Shown: positions 1 through 7,375 of the stretch, piece after piece
Numbering within the stretch: position 1 is the stretch's first letter
How the letters are laid out: every line of letters begins with the position of its first letter
Source of the DNA: Flavobacterium sp. LC2016-12
Lineage (GTDB): Bacteria; Bacteroidota; Bacteroidia; Flavobacteriales; Flavobacteriaceae
DNA: 64,000 bases
Direction: 5' to 3'
NCBI RefSeq assembly: GCF_015351595.1
Contig: NZ_JADKPT010000003.1
Location: 336,641 to 400,640 of the forward strand
Translations under genes and position numbers: made by a program
The notes under the pieces: model-generated
The model's database searches: none
The model's input: the letters and a program-made list of their open reading frames with translations, nothing else
What the model was told of the DNA's origin: nothing

Positions 1-1512
1 TCCGTCAGCATCAAAAACAGATCTTGTTGGGTTTGCCATTAAGGTATGTACTATCAACTGTCCGTTTGAACCACCGTCATCACTTGTTGGCACTCCGTCA
101 TCTTTAGTTTCACTCGCTGTAAGGTTCAGTTTTACTTTCAAACGTTTGTCATCCAAAAAGGATTCAGCTGCATTAATTCTTCCCGACATACGTTTGAAAT
201 TACTATTTCTGATTATACCTTCCTGATTCATTTGTGCAGCAGAAGCGTAATAATTTCCCGTTTCTGTTTGTTTAGAAAAAGCCAATGAATTATTTGTCGT
301 AATAGCCGTTCTGTAAATTACATCCTGCCAGTCTGTATTTCCTCCGTGATCAAACGCAGGATCTTTAATCGCTTTTCTGTATTGATCAGCATTTAAAACA
401 TCCAATTTATTGGCTACGTTTGAAATTCCGGTATAAGAATCAAATGTTAGAGTTCCCTCTCCTTTAGATCCTTTTTTAGTCGTTACCAAAACAACTCCAT
501 TTGATCCTCTTGCACCATAAATTGCTGCTGCCGACGCATCTTTCAAAACCGTAATCGATTCGATATCACTATTATTCAAAAAGTTTAAAGGGTTTTTAGC
601 CTGTGAACTTCCAAAACCAACATTACTCGCACCAGGACTCACATCATCATTAGACAATGGCACTCCATCAACCACAAACAAAGGCGTGCTTCCGCTTCTG
701 ATAGAACCAACTCCACGAATCGTAACATTAACACCTGCTCCCGGCTCACCACTTGTACTTACAACGCGAACACCAGCCACTTTTCCTTGTAATAATTGAT
801 CCGGAGAAATAGTGGGACCTTGTTTAAAATTAGCCGCTTCTAATTGTGTAACAGCTCCCGTAACATCTTTTTTAGACTGCTTACCGTAACCCACAACTAA
901 AACTTCAGCCAATTCAGCTGTATTTGGTTCCAACTGAATTGTCATAAAAGTATTTTGTGCAGCCACACTTTTCGTTTTATAACCTAAATAAGAGATTTCG
1001 ATTGTTTTTCCTTCTCCAACCATAATTTCAAATTCACCGTCAAAATTTGTAGTCGTTGCGTTTGATGAACTTGTTTCTTTGATTGTTGCACCAGGAATTG
1101 GTACTTTATTTTCATCAACAATTTTTCCTTTTACTTTGATTTTGTCAACCGCTTTATGAGTTGTCGTTTTTGGAGCTTCTGTTTTCTGAATTAAAACTAA
1201 TTTTCCATTAATATTATAATTGAAATTAGCTTTTTTAGAAAGGTCGCTCAAAATCAATGCAACAGATTCGTTGCTATAATTTACTGTATAAACCGTATTA
1301 TCAGCAATTATAGCCTGCCCGTAGCTAAATTTATAATCGGTTTGCTGGCTTAATTTTGAAAAGATAGAAACAAGTGTAGCTTTTTCTATTTTATTTTTTA
1401 CTTTTGAATTTTCTAGGAAACTAGTTGTACTGTAACCATTTTGAATGGCCAGTAACGCCATTACTAAAAAGACAATTCTCTTTAGATTTAAATAGGAAAG
1501 TTTAAAATACAT
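1..1512 (-). CDS. SusC/RagA-type TonB-dependent transducer with STN domain (partial, C-terminus outside window)
   Basis: Outer-membrane TonB-dependent receptor; the 504 N-terminal codons are present and the frame is open to base 1. A short hydrophobic signal segment is followed by an STN (secretin/TonB N-terminal) region, roughly residues 35-115, then a carboxypeptidase-regulatory-like domain (about 125-215, containing VPIPGATIKE and a YLGYKTK strand), then the plug (VLVVGYGKQSKKDVTGAVT, later GARGSNGVVLVTT). The STN domain is the part that in FecA-like transducers contacts the anti-sigma factor, and the FecR and sigma genes lie directly upstream on the same strand. Known for the family: ligand uptake coupled to transcription of its own operon. 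Inference: glycan or glycoprotein import; any SusD partner would lie before base 1. The ATG at 1512 follows a 74-base gap after the FecR gene. Confidence 0.95.
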   Translation of the reverse strand, partial: MYFKLSYLNLKRIVFLVMALLAIQNGYSTTSFLENSKVKNKIEKATLVSIFSKLSQQTDYKFSYGQAIIADNTVYTVNYSNESVALILSDLSKKANFNYNINGKLVLIQKTEAPKTTTHKAVDKIKVKGKIVDENKVPIPGATIKETSSSNATTTNFDGEFEIMVGEGKTIEISYLGYKTKSVAAQNTFMTIQLEPNTAELAEVLVVGYGKQSKKDVTGAVTQLEAANFKQGPTISPDQLLQGKVAGVRVVSTSGEPGAGVNVTIRGVGSIRSGSTPLFVVDGVPLSNDDVSPGASNVGFGSSQAKNPLNFLNNSDIESITVLKDASAAAIYGARGSNGVVLVTTKKGSKGEGTLTFDSYTGISNVANKLDVLNADQYRKAIKDPAFDHGGNTDWQDVIYRTAITTNNSLAFSKQTETGNYYASAAQMNQEGIIRNSNFKRMSGRINAAESFLDDKRLKVKLNLTASETKDDGVPTSDDGGSNGQLIVHTLMANPTRSVFDADG

Positions 1513-1554
1513 GATTTAAGTTATTGGTTTTTTATCGATACTTAATTATTAATC

Positions 1555-1575
1555 GCAGTTGTTCTCAGCAACTGC
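1555..1575. other. stem-loop between anti-sigma and SusC genes
   Basis: Perfect 7-bp stem GCAGTTG / CAACTGC (1555-1561 and 1569-1575) with a 7-base loop. On the plus strand it is followed by a run of seven T (1576-1582), the form of an intrinsic terminator, but the flanking genes are on the minus strand, where an A-run precedes the stem instead. It could stop antisense transcription or partly attenuate the FecR-to-SusC transcript; neither is shown by the sequence. Confidence 0.5.
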
Positions 1576-1586
1576 TTTTTTTGTTT

Positions 1587-2510
1587 TTAATTCACTTTTA
1601 CTATTTCGCCATAAACTTTAAATTTTAGGTTTGTGATGTAATTAATTTGTTCTAAAACATTCTCTAATGATGCGTCCTTCTTAATGAATACCGTTAGCGG
1701 CATTGCTAATACGTGTTCATTATCATACTGAAATGAAACTCCGTATTTATATTGTAAAATTGTGATAACGTGTTTAAGAGTAGTTTGATCTAGTGTGACA
1801 TCGGTGTTATACCAATTCACTAAAAACGATTTGTCAGCCAGTTGTTTGGTTAACTTTTGAGATTCAAAAAGCGCTTCTTCATTCGGCACTAAATCAACGC
1901 TCTGCCCTTTTGAAGTAACATTTACTTTTCCTGTCACAACAATTACTTCACATTTTGATTTTGATAACTGAATGTGAAATGACGTTCCAACTACTCTTGT
2001 TTTAATTTCGCCTGAAGAGATAATAAAAGGATGCATTTTATCTTTGGCCACTTCAAAAAACGCATTTCCTTTTAATAGCGAAACTTTTCTTTCTTCTCCC
2101 TCAAATTTTTCAGGATATTGAAAAATAGAATTTGCTGCCAGATAAATTTTCGAGCCGTCATTTAATTGGATAGATTTGGGGGTATCTAAAGTTTTAAATG
2201 TTAGTTGCTTTTCAACTGAAAAACCTGGTTTGAAAAAAAATCCCAAACCAACAAGAAAAAGAATACTGGCAGCGGCCATGTATTTTAAATAAGGATTGAA
2301 GCTTTTCTTCTTTCCTATTCGAAGTTGAATTCCTTCATATATATGTTGCGAAACTTCATCTGGATTTCCCATTGTCGTTTCATTCCATTTTGAATTTTGA
2401 TATTGGTCAAAAGCAAAATCATTTAATAAATTTTCTTCTGCTATTGACGTTTTATTCCTTGAACTTTTATCTATTAAATGTTCTAAACTATGTTTGATTC
2501 TTTTTATCAT
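1587..2510 (-). CDS. FecR family anti-sigma factor
   Basis: 307-residue inner-membrane regulator. A cytoplasmic N-terminal region (about 1-75) is followed by one transmembrane helix (about 76-92, YLKYMAAASILFLVGLGFFF) and a periplasmic FecR domain with the typical strands LNDGSKIYLAANSIFQYPEKF, VSLLKGNAFFEVAKD and VVGTSFHIQL. The C-terminal part (about 230-307, VTLDQTTLKHVITILQYKYG) resembles the FecR C-terminal DUF4974 domain. Known role: it senses the state of an STN-domain transporter and controls the cognate ECF sigma factor. It lies between the sigma gene (83-base gap) and the SusC gene on the same strand, the usual order for such triads in Bacteroidota. The substrate cannot be told from this gene. 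Confidence 0.95.
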   Translation of the reverse strand: MIKRIKHSLEHLIDKSSRNKTSIAEENLLNDFAFDQYQNSKWNETTMGNPDEVSQHIYEGIQLRIGKKKSFNPYLKYMAAASILFLVGLGFFFKPGFSVEKQLTFKTLDTPKSIQLNDGSKIYLAANSIFQYPEKFEGEERKVSLLKGNAFFEVAKDKMHPFIISSGEIKTRVVGTSFHIQLSKSKCEVIVVTGKVNVTSKGQSVDLVPNEEALFESQKLTKQLADKSFLVNWYNTDVTLDQTTLKHVITILQYKYGVSFQYDNEHVLAMPLTVFIKKDASLENVLEQINYITNLKFKVYGEIVKVN

Positions 2511-2593
2511 ACTTGCTATTATTACAAGTAAGTACCGGAATCACGAAATCGTACTATCGGGAAATATTATGAAAACATCAACGGAAAGTTATC

Positions 2594-3118
2594 TTAAAAC
2601 TTTTGGTGTAAAATGATGTATGGAGCCAACCAGGCAAGGTCTTTTAAGCCTTCTCGAAGTTGTTTTAAGGCAGAAGAAATTTGATTTTTAACCGTTTGTT
2701 TTGAAATTCCAAGTTCATCAGCAATCATTTCGATTGACATATCCTGAAATTTGTACATCAATAAAACTTCTTTTCGTTTCTCCGGAAGTTTATCTAATAA
2801 AGAATAAAGTAAATCCATTAATTCAGGATCAATCGAAGCAAAATTATCGATAACATAATCTTCAAACTGATCTTCCATAATGGTCTTATCAAAACGATTG
2901 TTTTGATAATGTTTGAAAACCTGATTTTTTACGGCGCGAAACAAATATGGTTCAATCGCATTAATATTCAAATCGTCTTTTCGTTCCCATAAATCAATAA
3001 AAACATCCTGAACAATGTTCTGCGCCAAGTCTTTATCCTGAGTCATCGTATACGAAAACGCATTGAGCTTTTTCCAGTATTCGGTATACGTTTGTTCAAA
3101 AATTTCAGGATTCTTCAT
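2594..3118 (-). CDS. ECF RNA polymerase sigma factor (sigma-70 family)
   Basis: 174 residues. Region 2 is at about residues 8-75 (YTEYWKKLNAFSYTMTQD, then QNIVQDVFIDLWERKDDL) and region 4 at about 105-155 (LPEKRKEVLLMYKFQDMSIE, then ELGISKQTVKNQISSALKQL with its helix-turn-helix). This is the normal length and architecture of the Bacteroidota FecI-like sigma subfamily that pairs with FecR and an STN-domain SusC protein. First gene of the sigma-FecR-SusC set; it would be released by the anti-sigma factor when the transporter is loaded and then transcribe the receptor operon. Divergent from the phospholipase gene at 3382 across about 260 bases, in which I recognise no clear promoter. Confidence 0.96.
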   Translation of the reverse strand: MKNPEIFEQTYTEYWKKLNAFSYTMTQDKDLAQNIVQDVFIDLWERKDDLNINAIEPYLFRAVKNQVFKHYQNNRFDKTIMEDQFEDYVIDNFASIDPELMDLLYSLLDKLPEKRKEVLLMYKFQDMSIEMIADELGISKQTVKNQISSALKQLREGLKDLAWLAPYIILHQKF

Positions 3119-3381
3119 AGTCGATTTTGGTAGTATTTGGAGTTGTAAAATAATAAAATGTTATACCAAAGTTTTTTGCCTGAAGGTTAACTTTAAATTA
3201 AATAATGAATTCTTTTGCTGTATAAATACTACTATTTTAAGGTAAAAATGACAATCGGTTTGCGATTTCTTTTTCTTAAACTAACATAAGATTCGACTTC
3301 TGTTTTTAATTTAGTGCTCTCTAAAAAGTGTTTTCTTTTGATGCGTCCCCTAATCTAGTAACGCTTTTTACATTTTCCATC

Positions 3382-4443
3382 ATGAAACAAATTCTGTTCA
3401 CCCTATTTCTTGCCAGCGCCATTAACAGCAGCGTTCAGGCACAAAATGACAATCTAAAAATCAATCAAATTCAGGTTATTGGTTCTCACAACAGTTACCG
3501 CCACGCCATTGAAACTGATCTATACAATCTTATTCAGGCCAAAGACACAAGCCGTTCTTTAAATGGTTTGCAGTACACTCATATTTCTATTACAGATCAA
3601 TTAAATAAAGGTCTAAGAAATCTTGAAATTGACGTTCAGGCTGATCCTAAAGGCGGAAAATTTGCGCACCCAAAAGGTTTAGACCTTGCAAAATCTGAAG
3701 AAGCTTATGATCCAAATGGAGAAATGAAAAAACCCGGTTTTAAAGTTTTTCATATGATCGATATCGATTTTAGAACATCCTGCTACACACTTCAAAATTG
3801 CCTGGCAGAATTAAAAAAATGGTCTGATGCCAATCCGGATCACGTTCCGGTTTTTATTACTTTGGAACCAAAAGATGACGATAGTTATTTAGGTACAAAG
3901 GCAGAGAAATTTACACCCGAATTGTTTGATGCTTTAGACAAAGAACTTAGAAAAGGTTTAGGAGATAAATTAATCACACCAGATATGGTACGTGGTAAAT
4001 ACAAAACCTTAGAAGAAGCTGTTTTGAATAACAATTGGCCAACATTGAAAAAAGCAAAAGGTAAATTCTTGTTTATTTTAGATAACAACGGAGCCAAAAG
4101 AGATTTATATGCTCTAAATCATCCTTCCTTAAAAGGACGTGCTGTTTTCATTAATGCGGAACCTGGAAAACCGGAAGCGGCGACTTTATTCAGAAATAAT
4201 TCTGAAGATCCTCAAATTGCTGATTTAGTTAAGAAAGGCTACATCATCAGAACCAGAGCCGATTCTGACACTAAAGAAGCACGAAAAAACGATTACACGC
4301 ACTTTGAAGCAGCCAAAAAATCAGGAGCACAAATTATAACGACCGACTATTATTTGCCAAGTACGTTTTTCAATTCTCCTTATCAGATAAAATACGATGA
4401 CGGAACTTATGTGAGAGTTGATCCGATTAATGGAGTGAAGTAA
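3382..4443 (+). CDS. secreted Ca2+-dependent phosphatidylinositol-specific phospholipase C-like protein
   Basis: 353 residues from the ATG at 3382, chosen because it starts a clean signal peptide (MKQILFTLFLASAINSSVQA) followed by mature protein; an in-frame TTG 54 bases upstream would put a long tail before the signal. The sequence matches the bacterial PI-PLC1-like TIM-barrel group: a first catalytic His in GSHNSYRHAIE, an acidic strand LEIDVQADPKGG, a second His in FHMIDIDFRT, and further acidic residues in ITLEPKDDD. Family members cleave phosphoinositide-type phosphodiesters with calcium. The true substrate is not established by sequence; a lipid head group or another cyclisable phosphodiester is possible. 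It ends facing a secreted phosphoesterase, separated by a long palindrome, so a shared role in phosphate scavenging is possible but only inferred. Confidence 0.85.
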   Translation: MKQILFTLFLASAINSSVQAQNDNLKINQIQVIGSHNSYRHAIETDLYNLIQAKDTSRSLNGLQYTHISITDQLNKGLRNLEIDVQADPKGGKFAHPKGLDLAKSEEAYDPNGEMKKPGFKVFHMIDIDFRTSCYTLQNCLAELKKWSDANPDHVPVFITLEPKDDDSYLGTKAEKFTPELFDALDKELRKGLGDKLITPDMVRGKYKTLEEAVLNNNWPTLKKAKGKFLFILDNNGAKRDLYALNHPSLKGRAVFINAEPGKPEAATLFRNNSEDPQIADLVKKGYIIRTRADSDTKEARKNDYTHFEAAKKSGAQIITTDYYLPSTFFNSPYQIKYDDGTYVRVDPINGVK

Positions 4444-4465
4444 GTTCCAGTTGAAATACATAAAA

Positions 4466-4591
4466 ATTTAACCGCAAAGAGCGCAAAGATTTTTTGACTT
4501 ACTCTATGCTCAGAAAACACAAAGTTCGCAAAGCTTTGTCTATAAAACTTTGCGAACATTGCGTAAATCTTTGCGCTCTTTGCGGTTAAAT
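4466..4591. repeat. long nested inverted repeat, CGCAAAG family, copy 1
   Basis: Outer arms 4466-4492 and 4565-4591 are perfect reverse complements over 27 bases (starting ATTTAACCGCAAAGAGCG). Inside, GTTCGCAAAG pairs with CTTTGCGAAC to make a second hairpin. It fills the junction of two convergent genes and its right arm touches the stop codon of the phosphoesterase gene. Related copies are at 10307-10430 and 46496-46594. Likely a bidirectional terminator or a dispersed repeat element. Confidence 0.9.
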
Positions 4592-6534
4592 CACTTCAAA
4601 CCAGTAATCACTCCAGTCTTCAAATCAACAGTAAAATGATCTGCAGGAACTTCATGCATAAATTTATTGAAGATGATTAAAAACAATCGCATTTGGTTTT
4701 GCAATGGTTTTTCTTTTGAAGTATCGGCTGCATGATTTTTAAAAAACAATTGAGACAATACTTTATATTGTTTTGCTCTCGCTGTTCCCACATCGGCCAG
4801 AGCCAATTCATCGGCACTTCTGAAACGATAAAAATCAACCAATAAATCGTAACCCGTCCAGTTAAAATCTTTTTTTTTGAGTTTATTCTCTTTTAAATAT
4901 TGATCTGATTTAAGTTCTGCATCTTTCCATTCTTTTTGAAATCTTTCCTTATTTTTCAAGACTTCATCAAAATCATTCTCTGATTGAACGTTTGCTAAAA
5001 CCAATAAATCCTGTGCGGAAAGTTTCAGGAAAAAATCTTTGAAATTAGAAGGCCAATCGTCTGATAAAAAACGTAGGCGAACCAATTCTTTTAGATGGAA
5101 ATCAGTGAAATTATGATAGTTTTTGGTTTTCAAAATATCGATATTCCAAATGTCTTTTGCGTTTTGACTTTCTAAGAATTTATATTCCATTTTGTACAAA
5201 TCAAAAAGTTCATCGTATCGCGGAACATCATCAATTGTGATGGTTTGAATATCAACTACATTATCTTTTTTAATCGTCAATAATTTATAAGCCGGAATAT
5301 AAGCTGCCAATGAAGGCGTTTGAATATTTACCAAAGTATTTCCTTTTTCCGTTGTGCGAATTCCGGTATCGTTGATGTGCATGTGCCCACCAAAATGAAT
5401 TTTCAATCCGGCATCAGCAAAAGTTTTTGCCACTTCCTCAACCGGAACTCTGTTTAATTGCCATTTGTTTGGCCCAAGCAGCTCTTTTATTTCCGGGGAA
5501 GCGTCATCATTAAAATCAATCATCGGAAAATGACTGAAAGCAATTAAAGTTTTTCCTTGTTTTTTGGCTTCCGCCGAAATTTGCTCAACCCATTTTATAA
5601 GATGCTTTTTATTTGAAAGTACATTGTTATAACCCGTGCTCGCCTCCGAATAACTTTTTGAATCTTTAGGATCGCCATCATTTTTCTTCGGAATATAAAC
5701 ATTTCCATCAATCGCCATTAACCACAATCCGTCTATTGGTTCAACAACATAACTCACATCCGGAACTTCATAACCAGGTGCAACATTATAAACACGGTTT
5801 GATAATAAAGCAGCTTCAGAAGCTTTTTCAAAACTATAATTTTGACTGTTATAATTTGAAAAGGGAGTTGCCCAGAATTTGTATTTTTTATTCGGATAAA
5901 AACCAAAATCTTTTAATCCGTTTGTGATTCCTAAATAACCCATTTTGGCAATATCGGCTGTTACAATTACAGGCTGTTCGGTACTTAAATTGGGCTTATA
6001 AAGGACGTTTTTGCTATAAATGGGTTGGCTTTTTCCGTCTTTACCAAGAAAATCTTCTTTACCGGAATCTTGCTCAAAAGGCCCAACGGGATCGTGATTT
6101 CCTGTTGTGATAAAAAATTCGATGTTATATTTCTTTTGATATTGATCCAGAATTTTCTGCAAACCACGAACGTGAATCGGCTGACCGTCATCTGTATAAT
6201 CTCCGGGAAGTGCGACGTATTTTATTTTTCGCTTTGCGATATCCTCCAAAGCGGCTATAAAAGCAAAATAATTTTCATTGAATATTCTAGTCGAATGCAA
6301 TTGCGAAGCCATTGTTCGCAGTAAAACATATTGTCCGGTTTTCGGATTCAGAACACCTTTATAATCATTATCTGAAAAGGTTCCGAATAAATCCTGCAAG
6401 TGTACGTCAGATAAAAAAGCGATTTGAGTACCGTTAAGATTTTTAGGGTTTTGGGCTAGAATATTAGAGTTGAAAAAAAAATAAAATAGAAATATAAAAC
6501 AAGCTTTATGAGTGAATGTAATTTTTAAATTCAT
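4591..6534 (-). CDS. secreted calcineurin-like metallophosphoesterase
   Basis: 647 residues with an N-terminal signal peptide ending near NSNILAQ (about residue 28). The dinuclear-metal signature is complete: FLSDVHLQD (DxH, about 41), ALPGDYTDDGQ (GDxxD, about 110), TTGNHDP (about 143), AFSHFPMID (about 333) and HFGGHMHIND (GHxH, about 381). The C-terminal 230 residues are alpha-helical and lack a recognisable domain; no T9SS tail is seen, so a periplasmic location or ordinary export is likely. Family members hydrolyse phosphomonoesters, phosphodiesters or nucleotides; the substrate is unknown here. It faces the PI-PLC-like gene across a perfect 27-bp palindrome, which suggests separate transcripts. 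Confidence 0.9.
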   Translation of the reverse strand: MNLKITFTHKACFIFLFYFFFNSNILAQNPKNLNGTQIAFLSDVHLQDLFGTFSDNDYKGVLNPKTGQYVLLRTMASQLHSTRIFNENYFAFIAALEDIAKRKIKYVALPGDYTDDGQPIHVRGLQKILDQYQKKYNIEFFITTGNHDPVGPFEQDSGKEDFLGKDGKSQPIYSKNVLYKPNLSTEQPVIVTADIAKMGYLGITNGLKDFGFYPNKKYKFWATPFSNYNSQNYSFEKASEAALLSNRVYNVAPGYEVPDVSYVVEPIDGLWLMAIDGNVYIPKKNDGDPKDSKSYSEASTGYNNVLSNKKHLIKWVEQISAEAKKQGKTLIAFSHFPMIDFNDDASPEIKELLGPNKWQLNRVPVEEVAKTFADAGLKIHFGGHMHINDTGIRTTEKGNTLVNIQTPSLAAYIPAYKLLTIKKDNVVDIQTITIDDVPRYDELFDLYKMEYKFLESQNAKDIWNIDILKTKNYHNFTDFHLKELVRLRFLSDDWPSNFKDFFLKLSAQDLLVLANVQSENDFDEVLKNKERFQKEWKDAELKSDQYLKENKLKKKDFNWTGYDLLVDFYRFRSADELALADVGTARAKQYKVLSQLFFKNHAADTSKEKPLQNQMRLFLIIFNKFMHEVPADHFTVDLKTGVITGLK

Positions 6535-6914
6535 TAGGTTAAATTTTAAAAAGATTTATGAAATGGGCGCAATCATCAAAAAAGAACGTGCAATTTTAGT
6601 GATAAAAACCTGAAAGATCTTTACTTTATTGTTATCGAATGATAACTTTTGATACCGCTTTCATCAAATAAATATTTATTAAATTTTGTTAAGCTCCAGA
6701 GGAGCAAAATATTTATAGCCAAATATTTAACGTTGCTAATAAAGCTCCATCGGAGCGATATGCTATTTTCTATGAATTTAGATGTCACCCCGCTGGGGCT
6801 TTAAACCCTAAATTCTATTATTTTCTATAAACATAACATCCCTCTGGGATTTAAATTTTCTACGTCAATGAATTATTTATTAAATTTATATTCAATTTGC
6901 AATTTCGATTAATC
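6535..6914. other. 380-base intergenic region, divergent promoters plus small palindromes
   Basis: No convincing ORF. The left part should hold the promoter of the minus-strand phosphoesterase; I see no confident -7/-33 pair. The middle is occupied by four short hairpins (listed separately) separated by AT-rich spacers. The right end leads into the YdeI-like gene. Confidence 0.6.
6693..6850. repeat. cluster of four mini-palindromes with 3-base loops
   Basis: GCTCC-AGA-GGAGC (6693-6705), GCTCC-ATC-GGAGC (6744-6756), CCCC-GCT-GGGG (6788-6798) and ATCCC-TCT-GGGAT (6838-6850), spaced by roughly 32-40 AT-rich bases. Each has a 4-5 bp stem with a 3-base loop. The spacing and shared architecture suggest a degenerate REP-like array. 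No RAYT-type transposase is present in the window. Confidence 0.8.
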
Positions 6915-7289
6915 ATGGAAACAAAAGACGGAAAACTAGCCATTTACGCCCAAACCAGAAAAGAATGGCGCGACTGGCTACAGCAAAATTCTCAAACAGA
7001 AAAATCAGTTTGGTTGATTTTATACCACAAAAAAAGTAAAGTTGAAAGCGTTAATCTGAATGACGCAACTGAAGAGGCATTATGTTTTGGCTGGATCGAC
7101 AGTTTGTGTAAAAAACGAGATTTTGAAAGTTTCTATCTGACTTTTACACCCCGAAATCCTAAGAAAAGCAAATGGAGCCAGCCTAATAAAGACCGTGCAG
7201 CAAAAATGATAGAACAAGGTTTAATGACCGAACATGGCCAGTTAATGATTGATCTTGCCAAAGAAAACGGCAAATGGGAATCTGCATAG
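6915..7289 (+). CDS. YdeI/OmpD-associated family protein, C-terminally short
   Basis: 124 residues from the ATG at 6915; an in-frame TTG 18 bases upstream is a weaker start. The N-terminal family core is clear: RKEWRDWLQQN, VWLILYHKKS, ALCFGWIDSLCKK, YLTFTPRNPKKSKWS and a conserved GLMTEHGQLMIDLAKENGKW. From memory of the family, relatives run to about 190 residues and continue past this GKW segment with a helical C-terminal region. Here the protein stops at once with ESA and a hairpin terminator follows within 3 bases. Family members are called bacteriocin-protection or YdeI-like proteins; the biochemical role is unclear. It is either a natural short form or a 3'-truncated gene. Confidence 0.8.
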   Translation: METKDGKLAIYAQTRKEWRDWLQQNSQTEKSVWLILYHKKSKVESVNLNDATEEALCFGWIDSLCKKRDFESFYLTFTPRNPKKSKWSQPNKDRAAKMIEQGLMTEHGQLMIDLAKENGKWESA

Positions 7290-7291
7290 AA

Positions 7292-7315
7292 AAGGCTGTC
7301 ATTACTGACAGCCTT
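7292..7315 (+). terminator. intrinsic-type hairpin after the YdeI-like gene
   Basis: Perfect 9-bp stem AAGGCTGTC / GACAGCCTT with a 6-base loop, beginning 3 bases after the stop codon. The T-run is weak, so it may act partly through RNA folding. Confidence 0.75.
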
Positions 7316-7350
7316 CCATTACATTAAAACCTTAAAATTAATGTATCTAA

Positions 7351-7370
7351 AACCATTATGGCGAATGGTT
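7351..7370 (-). terminator. hairpin after the metalloprotease gene
   Basis: AACCATT / AATGGTT stem (7351-7357 and 7364-7370) with a 6-base loop, just past the stop of the minus-strand protease gene. Read on the minus strand the stem is followed by a short TTTT tract, as expected for a weak terminator. Confidence 0.5.
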
Positions 7371-7375
7371 TAGGA

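Noticed and set aside
3063..3245. 60-codon plus-strand frame overlapping the sigma factor start
   Set aside because: Overlaps the start of a clear gene on the other strand and has no recognisable features.
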